Shown in pieces: positions 47,037 through 60,115 of a DNA stretch of 64,000 nt. The translations under genes and the position numbers were made by a program. The notes beneath the pieces were generated by a model. The model was not told the DNA's origin and made no database searches. It saw only the letters and a program-made list of their open reading frames with translations. Numbering within the stretch: position 1 is the first letter of the stretch; every line of letters begins with the position of its first letter. Source of the DNA: Phylloscopus collybita (Eukaryota; Chordata; Aves; Passeriformes; Phylloscopidae); assembly GCA_027886175.1 (NCBI GenBank), contig JAJNNQ010000026.1, positions 15,247,501 through 15,311,500 of the forward strand, given 5' to 3'.

Positions 47037-48984
47037 GTAAAGTTAATCACCTATTTTTACAATATTAAATTCTCTGACTTGCTACTTGGAGGCAGAATTT
47101 GGTTTCTTAACTTCAACGTGGGAGCTTAGATTGTCAGAAATAACACAGATCTGCCTTCCATTACAAAAAGACATGTTGTAGGCCCTGTACGTGTATAAGG
47201 TGCCCTGACACGTCAACATTAGTTGGATATGAAAAGCAAATGGATGATGACTAAGTTTGCCTTTACTTATTTTGTTGTCTGCTTAAGTAAAACCACACCA
47301 AAACCTTATTACAATCAAAATGCATGTTTCCTGACAGCATAATTGTCACCAGTAGAACTCAGAAAGAGCTGAGAAGAAATATCTATGGAGAAAGAATGAA
47401 AGATATTCCTTAGAAATATTCTCTTAAAGGATGTTTTTTGTGAAGTCACTTGTCTAGTTTCCAAGAGTGTGCTTCAGCAATGATATGCCACAAGTGAATT
47501 TACAGAAGCTATGGTTTTAATCACAGGGATAAAGATTTGGATCCAAATTATTATTTTCATTTGATCCATCATTCAAATGATGTGGTAATTGTCTTGTATT
47601 ACATAATATTTATTAAACGTATTTTAATATTTTAAACAACTTTTTTACATGTTAATACTACTTTTTTCTCTTTCACGTATTTTGTTTAATTTCTTTTTCT
47701 CTGAAGCAATAACATTGTCAGAATAGGGTGTGTAATAGCTCTGTCTATCGTGAAACCTGTTAGAGCACAGATTGTAAACTCAAAGACAGTAATGGATCCT
47801 CTGAAGCTTTATAGTGTCAGAAAGATTGCTGCACATGCACATTAAATTCATGCGCTGAAAGGCCTTGTGATTTTATGTTGAATAATATCCCTTTTCATAT
47901 GCAGTAGCTGTGTTTCTTAACAAGATAGCTTTTGTACTTTTCCTACTAAAGACTTATATTTTAAGTGCATCTATGAGTTATAAGGGTATAGAAGATAATG
48001 TGAAACAGGTAGTTTCTAATTTTGTTTCTGTTTAAGCAGCTTACCAAGCAACAACTGCATTGGCTTTAACTTCATGAAAGATCACACTTGTTTTAAATTA
48101 AAAAATTATTCAAGCTATGTCCAAATTAAAATGGTTTAATCCAACAGTAGCATATTATCTGAGCTATGCAGCTTACAGAGTTTTTTTCAGATGTTCTCTA
48201 CCTCATTCTTGCTGTAGTGCAGATGTTTAATGTTTAAAAAACAGATAGGTACAAAACAAAACCCTGTACTCCTGACTGCAACACATTCCAACCATCTGGT
48301 GGAATACATCAAACATTTAAGCATGCATGACAATATCACGCAATGTGACAGAAGGAAAAGAAAAAAAAGGTATAAGAGTGCTATTCCTTTGAAAATACCT
48401 TTCTATATGGTATAATTCAACTGTCATTGAAGTAAATGATAAGGCCAGTATTGAATTTCATGTGACATAAGTTTCTCATATAGCAGATTTTCTTGACAAT
48501 GCACTTTAGAATTGTGGAAATGAAATTTCAGGGTGAAATATTTTTAGGTTTTGTATGTTTGCAACTGTGTAAATCACTGGAAATACAGAACACCTATTAT
48601 AAATATACAGCTTTATGCAGCTAAACAGTACTAATCTTTGAAAGATACAAGGTTGTTCATCACACTAGCTTTCTTATTGTATATATCTGTATAGCATATG
48701 TGTGTCCTGTCACAAACAAGAAGATAATTCTGGAAAACATCTACAGTATCACACTACCCACTAGTAACCTGTGTCTTAAATATCAGTACTTACACATTAG
48801 CACCAGTTTCTGTCATATTCAGTTCCATTAATAATTACAGGGGTATTCACAAAAGTTAACTTTCATTCTGGGTAACTGTTGTGATCTCGTTATTGAAATT
48901 TTTAGAGAGACACCTCTGCCTGAATCAAGGTATAAATGAGACTACATGCTAAAGTCAATAGTATGGATTTTATTTAACAGTGAG
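47037..48984. other. AT-rich DNA, no gene seen
   Basis: Nothing recognised. Confidence 0.5.
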
Positions 48985-49077
48985 CTAGAGAAAGAGAGAA
49001 AGAAAGAAATAGAAAAGGAAAGTGCGGGAGGGGGGAGGAAGAGGGGGCAGAGAGAAAGAGAGTGACAGAAAGAAAAT
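48985..49077 (+). repeat. irregular polypurine (GAAA/GAGA/GGGA) tract
   Basis: About 90 bases of imperfect GA-rich sequence with two G-rich segments near 49027 and 49044. The minus-strand 123-codon frame starting at 49313 ends in serine/leucine-rich translation of this tract and is not called. Confidence 0.85.
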
Positions 49078-52013
49078 ATCACCACTGTGTGGATCCCTGT
49101 GATGTCCCATTGATCCTCTTTGGTCTTCTTGGGGGTGACTGTCCTGAACATAGAGTTCAGTGGATTAACATATGTTTGGGCCAGGTGGGAATGCCCAGGT
49201 ACCTCCTCTGGGTGGGGTGCAAATTTGACACTGTCTCTTGCACCACATGTTGAATCTGTTGAATTCCTTTGCATCATGTACAGTCCTCTGGTGCAAGACT
49301 TCAGGAATTCCAATTAGAATAAAGTGTTCCAGTTGGTATTAGCTTGAAAAAATCTGAATATGGAATGCATTTTTTAAAGTTTTCTTTTAATTGTTTAGGT
49401 TTATAATTTGAAAGTTAGAAGTGTTTCTTGACATACTCTGAATTTGAAAATATATTAACACGTGTAGAACTGCAGGTACACATGAACCTTATTGTTTTCA
49501 TTGGGATGTATCACATTGCATTTTAATATTCAAGTTAGTAACCTTTAGATACTAATTTTTAGTAACCTAATTAGATACTTTCTTTAAGAGAGAACTGAAA
49601 TAGTGCAGCATAATTGAAACTTTCTGAGGAGTCTGAAAATGCTCAGGTTGGTTTGAAAAGGCTTACTGCAGATACACAGCCCTCATATTGTGAACCAAGT
49701 TTATAAAATATGGAACATTATTAATTTGTAACTATTACACCTTTGATCATTGATACAAAGGTATAAATGTTTAAAGTAAGCTTTGATAAGATGTATAACA
49801 ATTCTATAGTTGTTATAGTCTGTTTTCTTTCAATTGTTCTTTTGAATAAGTCCTGAATTAAGAATCCACCTATTATACATAATAATAAGAAGATACTACT
49901 AATAATATGTAATGACACTAAAGTGTGAATAATAGCCTTTGATATAAGTAAGCATAAAATAATATTCTATAAACTTGGTTAACACTGAGAAGTAATTCAC
50001 ACCCAGTGCTACCAAGTCTGGCTCTTCCTAATCCAAAAGATGACTTTTTATTATTACAAAGGGAAAAGCACAAATCCTATTTTTTTTCTACTTTTGCACA
50101 TTTTATAATACATTGTTATTGATTTCACTGTGCAGGTGGTGTCTTTGCAAAAACTTGTGTGGTCCTTCAAAAAGCAGGAATCTACTCCAGCCAAAAATAA
50201 AGCAAAAGCATGAAGTCATGATATTAGTCAAAAGTGAAAATCGGATACTATAATTGTAATATTATCACTTGTAAAATGAATGCTTTGAAATGTAAATCTG
50301 TCAAAATAGAGCCAGAATTTCATCAGTGCCTTGTCAACTTTATGGAATCTAGAAAGAGAAATAAGATATATCATAGCTTCAACAAACATGACCCTTTCAG
50401 CCCAGTTTAACAATATTCACAAGAAATTTTTTATACTATCTATAAAAAAATCTATACTTCACTCCAAACTTTGAAAATAACTATGAACCCAAATCTGCCA
50501 ATGAAGATTTTATCTGCATGAAAACATATTATACAAGAGGTTAAATATCAATTAACAAAATACAAACACATTTTGGTATTTTTAAAATTGCAAAAGTTGG
50601 CTCTTATGAAAGTTGTATTAAGTATTTAATTAATTCTTTTTATTCCACAGGAATTTTCAGCCATATTTTGCATCAATGAGCTAATGGCTTGAGACAACAG
50701 ACCAGAATGAAGACGGATGGCTAACCGAACCTTCACAATAAAATATTTGACAGCTTATTAAAGGTGGGAATCTGCAACATGTCTAGAAATTTTCTCTTGC
50801 TATATCTTAACCATCTGATATTTCTCAATGTGTTGATCAACATCAACAGTTGCAGTGAGTTCCAAAGTGTCTTTGCTTTAGAAGTGATCAGTTTATGCCC
50901 ATATAAGACATTTATAAAGGTCAATTAAAGCTGCTTCTGCAGGAAAGGTTACATGAATCTTTTGCATGTAGTTAAGATATTTAAGAGGTGTTTCACACAT
51001 AGTTTTGTTATACCAATAACAACAAATTATGCAGGTGTGGTGGATAGCTGGATTACAAAAACTGAACAAAAATAGTGATTCAAATAAAACAAAGACACAA
51101 ATAGTTTCTGCTGCTGCAACTCAAAATGACAGTGAAAAGACTCTTGTAGTAGAAGTTTCCTTTACTGCCAAATGGATACTGACTACTGAAGAGAGATTTA
51201 AATCCTTATGCCTGTGTTAACCTATTCCAAGATCCCAATATTTTCCTCTGCCTTTAAAAAATATTTTCTCTGAGTGTTTTCAGAGAAATTGGTGATCTCA
51301 GAAGTGACAATTTCCACCTTTTTGACAACTTGCCTTATGTGCTTTGATACTAAACCTATACTACATAATGACATTTGGTTCCTGCTCTTTAAAAGAACTG
51401 TATGTGTTCTCATGGAACTTTTGGTTCTATTTCAGAGGTTGCAGGCAACCTGCAGATGTCATACAATCCTCCCTGATCATGACTTTTGTTTTCTTACGTT
51501 CAGAATATTAAAGTAGAAAGGAACTAAAATTGGTAACACATTTGTCATGTTACCTCAAATCCTTCTCTTATGTAAGGCGCTGTTGAACAATGAAGATGAG
51601 GGAGGCAGAGAGTTCATATGTACTTCTGACTGCCAGTGAGATAGATTTATTATAGAAAGCTCCTGAGAGACCAATTAATATCACCAGCTTGTCAAAATAA
51701 TATGTGTACCATGAAAAATACAGGCAGCCCATCGACGCACAGTGAAAGTAAGGTCACTGAACACAAGAGCACTAGGGGACAAATTTAGTCAGAATGGAGT
51801 AAAAACTGAGCTCTAATTAACTGAAATTGTGAAACACTCAAAATAGCAAAATACTGCCTAGTGTAGAACTTCATTTTCCAAGATTCACTCTTTTTGTTAA
51901 AGTACCACAGTTTAACACTGAAAAGGCAAGATTAAATATTATTTCAACAAAGCTTGATGCTTCCCATCTGTGAGAGTGGTCCCAGTTCAGAAATGAAGAT
52001 GATAAGTTTTAGC
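49078..52013. other. AT-rich DNA, no gene seen
   Basis: No repeat family or exon recognised over about 2.9 kb. Confidence 0.5.
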
Positions 52014-52047
52014 TTAGATTCAAGTAAGACTTAGATTCAAGTAAGAC
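52014..52047 (+). repeat. perfect 17-bp tandem duplication
   Basis: The unit TTAGATTCAAGTAAGAC occurs twice back to back (52014-52030, 52031-52047), followed by a third partial start (TTC). Confidence 0.97.
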
Positions 52048-54852
52048 TTCATTGTTTTGAATTACAAAAGAAGATATTGTCAAATGCAGACATCTCCAAC
52101 ATTTAATTGTGATCCCCAGGGTTCTCTATTCAGGCAATGCTGTTCAGCTATGAATTGTATTTATCGGTGTCCTAGGATTATAAACTAGGTAAGTGAGATT
52201 TGAGATTGGGGAGGGGGATAAAAGATTGATTGACATAATGATAGCAAAAGCTTATGTGACGTAATTTTACCTTTGTCACTGTCTAAGTTATTTGAGGTAA
52301 AGACGGAGCAGTGCCTATACTGTGTTAAAGATCCTGACACAGTAGATGGCAAAGTTAACTGTTCTCTGACTTACCTTCACAAACCTGTGATAACATCTGT
52401 AGACTATCCGTGAGTGGACCAGTGTGCTGTAAGAGGGCAGATGAACTTAAGCTGTGTACAGACTTCAGACGACCGTGGCCCAGAGACGCTTCTACCAAGG
52501 AAGGAACCTAGATGATCTCCTCGACCATCTAACTGAAATTGGCATGTACATATCCAGTCATATATTACAAGGATGAGCACAATCACATCTGTGAAAAAAA
52601 CAATGAAAATGATAAACAAATGTGCACACACAGAGTGCCTCCCATGGCAAATATGAATCCTGTAGTAAAACTAACCTAAGGAGCTGGCATCTGGGAAGAA
52701 AAAAACCTTTCCAAACTGCTTGCGCGGTTTAAGGGTTTGACATAAGTTTCACTTAACTTTCTACTTACTGTATTCTAGCTGTAATTTTCTTGTCTTTTAA
52801 TTCACAATTACAGTGACTAATTCACTGAAGTTTTTTTACAGTTTCGAATGTTGTAAGACCAAATATATTAGTTATTGGGGGTTTATTTCATTTTAGTAGG
52901 ATTTTGTATATATACTAAGTAAATGTAAGTCTTCGTGATGCAAGATGGTTTTTTGATTCTTTGTTATCATATAGGATATTAACTTTCAACATTATACATT
53001 CAAACACTTAAAATCAAAATGATTTATGACATCAGTGTGATCTTCAGATGGGCATTTGTATGAGAGAGACAGTTTTGCCACACCCTATCCCTTTTTGAGA
53101 AGTAAAGTTCATTGAAGCAAAGCCAAATAGGAATAGAATATGCTGAGAGAAAGGCTGTCATGAAAGTAAACATCCTCTCCTCAAACAACTTGGTAGCTGA
53201 TGCGATTATAATAGCACTTACAGCTGTCAGAGACATTCATTAACCTTTGCAATGAAGAGTGAGAACTCCCCAAAATATTTAGGTATCCTTGTATACACAA
53301 ACAAGTAACCTTGTGTCTCTGCCTGGATGTAGCAAATCCAATTTTTTTCAAGTTTTATCTCTATATCATCCCTAACAATATTGTTTTGAGGGTGTTTGCT
53401 TTCATAACATAGAGTCAGCTTTATCTGGTGAAAATGTCTGTAATTCTGAAAAACTGAGATAACTATATACCAGCGATTTATGATTCAGGGTAATTTATTT
53501 TCCACTATGATATAAAGAAAAAAAAAAGTGCTAGATGGCTGTATATATAAAGTATAGTTGGGGAAAGCAACATGGCTTTAAGAAAAAGAAGTGTTTTGTC
53601 CCAACTCTTGAGCTTTCTAGAATGCATATCAAATATATGAGTAAGGATAACATGGTTAATAAAGTCTTGGTTTCCAGGCAGATTTTGAAAAAGTTCCTCA
53701 CCAAAGGTTTTTAAGCAGGCATTCAAGACATAAGAATAATGGCAATTGGTTGCTCAAATAGTTGATTTAGAAAAACAGAATCTCATAAATGGTCAATTTT
53801 TGCTGTGAAAGGAGACTACCCATTGAGTTCTGCAGCAAACCGGGCTGAAATCTATATCACTAGATGTGTAAATGACAAGAAAATTGAAGTGAAAAGATTG
53901 TTGATAACATACAGGGATGAGAGCTGATTCTGAACAACTACAGACGGACTAAAGAATGAGTAGTTGGGGGACACAATTGTGTCTAGACTAATATGAAGTG
54001 ACACTTTCAAAAAATGTTATTAACTTAAAAATAATATGAAGGACTTTAAACTAAGTTCTGCAGTTAAGAATCAAAAACTTGGTAGTATGAAACTGTTAAC
54101 TTAATATGCAGTACCAGTCAAAAACTGCAAAATTATTAAGAAACAGATTCTGTAAAAAATGGAAAATAGTGTGATGTAGATTAACATATCCATGGTTTAT
54201 TCATATATTGTATTTCTGTCTCTTAATATTAAAAAATTGTATAGGAGAATTGGAAGACATTTAGAAGAAATAAATATCTGGAAGAAATAAACATAATTAT
54301 GATGTTCAGATATATGAAATGTCTTCTATTTAAGAAAATAAAAGTGTTATTCTTACCATGAAGTTGTCTTTAGTCTGGAAAAAAAGGACAACAAACTAGG
54401 ATTATTACAGAGGCCAAGAAAGTCAGACATGGTAGGAAAATAATAGACATGGATTAAATATTCACTGTTTCTAACAAGACAGGAACAAGTGTTAAGTGAA
54501 GATGGTAGGAACTTGGTTTATGAAAGAAAAAAACAGCCAGCACTTCACAATACAGGTAGATGTTCTGGGGAATTCTAAGTCTTCTGAGTGCTGAAGTATG
54601 GGCTAAAAGAGCTCAAAGACTAGAGTCTTCCCTAGTCATCCATTTATAACTACTTTTCTTAATGGTTGTCACCTTAGACATAATTCAGTCCTTAACATAA
54701 TTGAAGGATCTTCCTGATGGGAGCAGGCATAAAGGTGACTTGGTTATAATGCAAAAGTCACTGACAGAAAGTGTCTTCTAAAACACTGACAGAAGAAGAT
54801 GTCTGCCAACCTGGAAACTGCCAGAGAGACGCTAGACTGAGAATATTGTCGC
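52048..54852. other. AT-rich DNA, no gene seen
   Basis: A short segment at 52400-52560 has somewhat higher GC, but no motif or family was recognised. No exon called. Confidence 0.5.
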
Positions 54853-55230
54853 TGTAGGACAAAAAAGAAAGATGAAAGACTCCAAATATTTCACAAGCCA
54901 AAAAAACATAGAAAAAAGGCTTTACTGTCTAATTTTTACTACCTTTTATAAGGTGTTCTGACACAGACTTAACATGATTGGTAAATAGGAACAACATCCC
55001 TCTAATCCCATTGGTTAAACTAGAGAAACAGCAAAACACCACCTGGAGAAAGATTGTTTTGAGAAAGGATAATTGTTTACCAAGATTGTTTTGAGAAGAA
55101 GTTTTCTTGAAAAATTTTCCTTGGGAAAAGTTAGCAGCTGCTAGCAGGCTAAAATCTCTCAGACTCAAAAATATCAGGCCCACAAAATCTTGCCCGGGAA
55201 TCAGGTGCATCCTTAAGAACTGTGGCTCAT
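54853..55230 (-). mobile_element. LTR with promoter elements, minus orientation, 5' end unclear
   Basis: On the minus strand the order is that of a retroviral LTR. Two CCAAT boxes come first (ATTGG on the plus strand at 55010-55014 and 54977-54981). A TATAAAAG box follows (54943-54950), then an AGTAAAGCC poly(A)-signal-like segment near 54920, a T-rich stretch, and a terminus GTCCTACA at 54853-54860. I did not find the other end or a target duplication; the LTR appears to meet a CR1 at about 55290. The minus-strand 135-codon frame is the translation of this LTR and is not a host gene. Confidence 0.7.
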
Positions 55231-55289
55231 TTCTTTGAAAACAAGATACTGTCATTAGGAGTAAATACAACAAATTGCACCAGGAAGTT

Positions 55290-55590
55290 TTAGAATCCAA
55301 GAATGCTGTGTATTGGAAGGGATATTTAAAGGCCATCTAGTCCAACTTCTCTCAAAAGGAGCAGGGACATCTTCAATCAGATTTGGTTATTCAGAACCCT
55401 GTCTAACATGGCCTTGAATGTTTGCAGGGATGAGGCATTCAACACCCCTCTGGGAAACCTGTTCCTGTGTTTCACCATCCCCATTGTCAAAAATTTTGTC
55501 CTTACATTTATTTTGAATGCATCCTTTTTTAGTTTTAAAACCATTATCTCTTTCCCTATCACTACAGATCCTGTTAATTATCATCTGAAA
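55290..55590 (-). mobile_element. CR1 LINE fragment, 3' end
   Basis: Read on the plus strand: 'attggaagggatatttaaag', 'gccatctagtccaacttctc', 'aggagcagggacatcttcaa', 'aacatggccttgaatgtttg', a 'gggatgaggcattcaacacc' block, 'ctctgggaaacctgttcctg', 'tcaccatccccattgtcaaa' and 'ctctttccctatcactacag'. All are standard landmarks of the last 300 bases of CR1 in reverse. The minus-strand frame gives a recognisable remnant of the reverse-transcriptase C-terminus (VRTKFLTMGMVKHRNRFPRG). It is better preserved than the copy at 4.6 kb. Confidence 0.93.
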
Positions 55591-56589
55591 AGGTCATAAA
55601 TTATAAACAAATATAGAATATAGTGACACCTCCAAATAGAACAAATAAAATAAGACAGAAGGTAATAAAAAAAGACAGAAGGCAATAAAACTGATCTATC
55701 AGTGTCAGATGATATATTAGATATTTTTATTTTTATAATGCTGAGTTAATTTTTATTTTAACAAATTTCTGGTCTTGGAATGAATTTTTACTAGAAGATT
55801 ATAATGATTTTAAAGTTCATTGAAATCAGTGGAGAGTTTTCTATTTTCTTCAGTGAAACTTATTTTTCCAGTGAAGTTTAGTTTTATCAAGGTTTCTTGT
55901 CTTCATAAAAACATCAGTTCACTTTTTAAATGAAAACTTATTTTAGCAATATTGATTTTTTTTTCATTAGTTTTTTTTTCCTCTGGTCTCAAAAAAATGT
56001 TCTTTATTCATATGACAATGACTGTCTTAAGTACCATTTCTGGCACAAAAACCTTTTTGATACACAGGCCTAATCAGAAACTGACATTTGAATTGTGAAT
56101 AAATTGAAATGTTGGCCTGCTTTTAGAGATTAACCACTCACACTAGTGTTCCCTTTTTATTTTATTCCTTCATGAAAATATGCTGTTCATCTGACTTATA
56201 TTTTTCTCCCCAAAAAAGAAGCAGCCACAAATTAATGATGGAAGAATTATAAGAAATTATGGCAGTATCTATTCACATTCCTCTTTGCCTGAAAATTCCT
56301 CTTCCCCCAAAGCAAAATCTTTAAAGCGATGTCTCAAGTTCTGTTTTCTGATTTAAAACAGAACTGTAAGTAGTTAAAACTAACCAAAGTTTACAATTGA
56401 AAGAACATTCTGGCATCTTCTATTTCTTGTAACTGCTAGAAATAATGACTAGACATTATTATATAAGGAAAAGGTATCTGAATTTGTGGTTAGACTGAGA
56501 TGAACTCCAGTAGTAGAGTACATAAAATATAAGTTATTTGTCTCAACTTCCAAAAGGGAACTCATCTTGGCTACCAGCAGTAATATGAA
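55591..56589. other. AT-rich DNA, no gene seen
   Basis: A near-perfect 20-base tandem duplication (AAGACAGAAGGTAATAAAA-type) lies at about 55652-55691. Otherwise nothing recognised. Confidence 0.5.
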
Positions 56590-56741
56590 TACCTGGTAAG
56601 GTGTTGTACAACTGGAACCTCTTTAGGATTGTATTTTGTCAATATAAGTGAAGGAATCAATAAAAACTGCTTAGTTTTAATAAACTTACTCTAGACCGAC
56701 TTCAGTCTTGTTTCTTAAAAGGAAACTCTGGCAGTACAACA
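56590..56741 (+). mobile_element. possible LTR 3' end
   Basis: Two AATAAA signals (56658-56663 and 56679-56684) are followed by 'gacttcagtcttgtttctta', 'ggaaactctggcagtacaac' and A. This resembles the R-U5 end of avian retroviral LTRs, which commonly finish in a TACAACA-like terminus. No primer-binding site follows, no 5' end was located and no target duplication was found, so this is tentative. Confidence 0.4.
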
Positions 56742-58680
56742 CCCAGTGGGTTACAATTGAAACCCTCCCTGAAGAAATGCAAAGAGAAGACTGCTATCTT
56801 TGGGAAGTGAGTTCATATGGCCTCAAAAGCCAGCAATGATACCTCTGCCCAGATTGTCCCTAGACCTGTTCCTTTGTCTGGATTGTTATGACACCTGTTC
56901 CATTTCCATTGTCACATCTACTTTCTGTTTTATTTTCTGGTCAGTTATTTCTAATTGTTTTCTTCAAATTTTTTGTACTGTCTTTTTACCCATGATCCTC
57001 CTTTCCCCTTTTCATTTTTTTATTACTGTTTTATCTATCTGTCAGGATTTTTTCTAGAAGCAGTACTTTGAAATGCTGACATATCTCACCAGATGAATGT
57101 CATGTTAACTTTTCAGATTCAATAGTATTTAAATAGTGGTATAAATTTCTTCAGGAATACTCTGCTTTGTTCTTAATTCAAATTCAAGATGCCATCTATC
57201 TTTCTGAAAACCAGATGTGTGCAGTCATCCTGTCTACAAATAATTTTTGTATCTAATGGAGTAAGTTCGAAACTCCATGAAAAATGGTGTACCTTTATCT
57301 ATTCCTCAAAATTAGATCAGGTAAAATATTTTATGTTAGGTTGTGTGTCAAAAGCTCATCCACAAAAGAGCACAGAGAGACAATGACAGATGCAGGAGCT
57401 CTGATTGCAGGGCCATCACAGGGACTCCTTTAAGGTCCATCTCCACAAACCCAGGAAAGCACAGGAGCAAAAACAAAGGCAGAAAACACAAAATGAGGAC
57501 TCAGACCAAGGATATCCTACTCAAACTCCTACAAAAGTGCTGTGAAAGGCAAAGGGAGAATCAGGAGTGTTAATTGATTTGAAAAATGCCAGGAGTGATG
57601 CCACTTTTTTAATTGAATAATGCATTCATTTATTCCAGTCTTAAACCTGAAGAAAAAAATTAAGGACTGTGTGTTACTTCGAATTTTATGTATATCTCAT
57701 TGCAAAAATAAAATAATTCTTGGGCCAGCCTCTGTTCAGATTATAAGAGCATTAATGAATAGTTTAGACAATTCAGTGATTCTACACTTTGGTGAATTTT
57801 CAAGAACAGCTTCATATAAGATACACTAAAACTTGCAGAGCAAAACCTTCACTGAAAAATTATTCTAAGTTAACAAATCCTGCAAATGACATAACCTAAG
57901 CCTTAAAATAAATTGGGTTTCTCTCTGACTCATGACAGAGGATGAAGTATAAGGTCCTTTTCAAAATTTATTGCACTTTAGTACATTTTTAAAAGAAGCT
58001 GGACTATTTTCTCATGTAATTAATGAAAACAGTTATTTGCTAGTTCCTTGAAAATCACACCTTAGTTGAAGGATAAATCTAAAGTGTTCTTAGGGCTATG
58101 AATGTTTCTAAAATTCTGAAAGTTGTCTTCTGCTCTGCAATTTAGAATCTGCACCAAAAAGAACCATTAGCAATTCTAACCTTGTTACAAAAAGTAGGAG
58201 ATAAATGATCCTTCTACAGCCTGATTAGGTACAGCACTTCATGTACATCTTGCCAAACTCTTAATTTTCACAGGCTCTTCAACTAATTTGTCTGATAGAA
58301 AAAGATTGGATATCCTTTTCTATACTTCTGCACTTCTAGTTATTTATATTATTAATCAAATGACTATCAAATTAAAATGATAATTCAAAAAATGTAAAGC
58401 TTTTTCTCCTATTTAATATTCCTTTTATTGTGTTGTTTCAGCTGCATACTTCTAAATTTCTTTAACTGTTTTTATAAAAAGAAAATTCTAGGATTATAGA
58501 TGTTCTTCTGAACAATACTGTGTATTGTCATTATTATGCTGTTGTATACGGATAGATAGGAATAGTCCACTCTTTTTCATGTATAGAGTGTCATGCTGGA
58601 CTGGAACACAATGGAAGAATGGTTAATATTTTTTATTGCTAATATAAAAAATCTTCAAGGCCTCTGATGGCTTCCTGTAT
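56742..58680. other. AT-rich DNA, no gene seen
   Basis: Nothing recognised. The segment 57340-57570 is less AT-rich, with several short open frames but no motif. Confidence 0.5.
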
Positions 58681-58730
58681 TTAAAACAAACAAACAAAAC
58701 AAACACAACAAAACAAACACAACAAACAAG
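58681..58730 (+). repeat. (AAAC)n low-complexity repeat
   Basis: Imperfect AAAC/AACAAAACAAAC units over 50 bases. The valine/phenylalanine/cysteine-rich minus-strand frame over it is not a gene. Confidence 0.9.
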
Positions 58731-59682
58731 AGAACATGTACAAAATCTTGTTCCAAGGATTTTACCATCTAAATACAACTCTGAGAAAAAATGGCAAGAA
58801 GAAAGCAAAGTGGTTTGATGCTTGGAATGGAACATTAAATCTGTAATTAATCAGAAATAGTATTGTTATTTGTTATACCCTAGTTAAACATTAATGGCTT
58901 AATCCATATTCTATTGCTCCCACCTTCAGCATAAATGTGGAGGACACAGAGGTTACATGTTACTCTAGCAACCAGAAATGTATGATGCAGGACAGGTAGA
59001 ACACCCATTTTCTTCTCTAAACACAGGAAATATATTGTACTATGAAATCCAAGATATGAAGTATTTGAAAACTTAAAAAGATATTCCCTTTGTCAAATCA
59101 GTATTCCCCATGATACTATTATATTTGTTTCTTTAAATTCTGAAAAAACGGTAGGAACTAATGTGCTAGGTAAGTTCATTCAATTGTCATTTTTACAAAG
59201 ATATGCCCACAGCAAAACAACCAAGTTACCATTTATATAATTCTGTAACCAAATACTTTTTCTACTCAAAATGCCCCAGTGCTTTTGTCAAGCCCCCATA
59301 ACTCCTGGGTCACCTAATCCATACTTTGTCTCTGAATTTGAGAGGCTTTCATTCCCATCCTATCTTCTTTCCTGCATGTCTCATTCACAAGTATTGATGT
59401 ATTCTCATAAATAAATGGACACGGAAACACAGCAAACAATTCAAAGTCAGCCAATCCCTTGACAATAATTAAGATCATTATAGTAAAAGACATTGTTACA
59501 TTCATCTTCTACTAAGTGATGGCCAGTACAGAAGAATTTTTGAAGATGTTACTTTACTTTTATTATTATGAGATCCATTGAGTTTCCTGGCCACCGAATT
59601 AAAGTCAACCCTGTCCATTTAATTGATTAATGAACCAGGACTCCCTCTGGTTCAGTATAAAAAGTCATATAGCTGATACAGC
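58731..59682. other. AT-rich DNA, no gene seen
   Basis: Nothing recognised. Confidence 0.5.
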
Positions 59683-60115
59683 ATGTCCAGATAAGGCCAC
59701 CAAATTGATCAAAGGGCTGGAACACCTCTCCAATGAAGACAGGCTGAGAGAGCTGTGGTTTCTCAGCCTGGAGAAGAAAAGGCTTTAGGGAGATCTTACA
59801 GCACCTTTCCAGTAGCTACAGGGGGCCTATAAGAAAGCTGGAGAAGGACTTTTTAGAAAAGCATGTAGTAATAGGACAAGGGGAAATGACCTAAGCTGAA
59901 AAAGGGTGGGTTTAGATTAGGTGTTAGGAAGAAATTCTTTCTTGTGAGAGTGGTGAGGCACAGAAAAAAGTTGTTCAGAGAAGTCGTGGATGCCCCATCC
60001 CTTGAAGTGTTGAAGCCCAAGTTAGATGGGTCTTGGAGCAACTTGGTCTAATGGAAGGTGTCCTTACCCATAATAGAGGAGTTGGATCTGGATGATTTCA
60101 AAAGGTTCTAGGATT
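59683..60115 (+). mobile_element. CR1 LINE fragment, about 430 bp
   Basis: CR1 landmarks in order on the plus strand: 'gtccagataaggccaccaaa', 'gggctggaacacctctccaa', 'gaagacaggctgagagagct', 'ctcagcctggagaagaaaag', 'gcatgtagtaataggacaag', 'gggtttagattaggtgttag', 'gtgagagtggtgaggcacag', 'gatgccccatcccttgaagt' and 'gaggagttggatctggatga'. The ATTCTGTGATTCT terminus is eroded. 5' truncated with no long open frame. Confidence 0.94.

Noticed and set aside
52132..52185. 53-bp segment between an acceptor-like ttctctattcag and a TAG|GTAAGT donor
   Set aside because: All three frames contain a stop and the segment is as AT-rich as its flanks. Chance pairing of splice motifs is likely.
54929..55336. 135-codon minus-strand frame
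   Set aside because: It covers LTR promoter sequence with CCAAT and TATA boxes and then CR1; composition is not that of a host protein.
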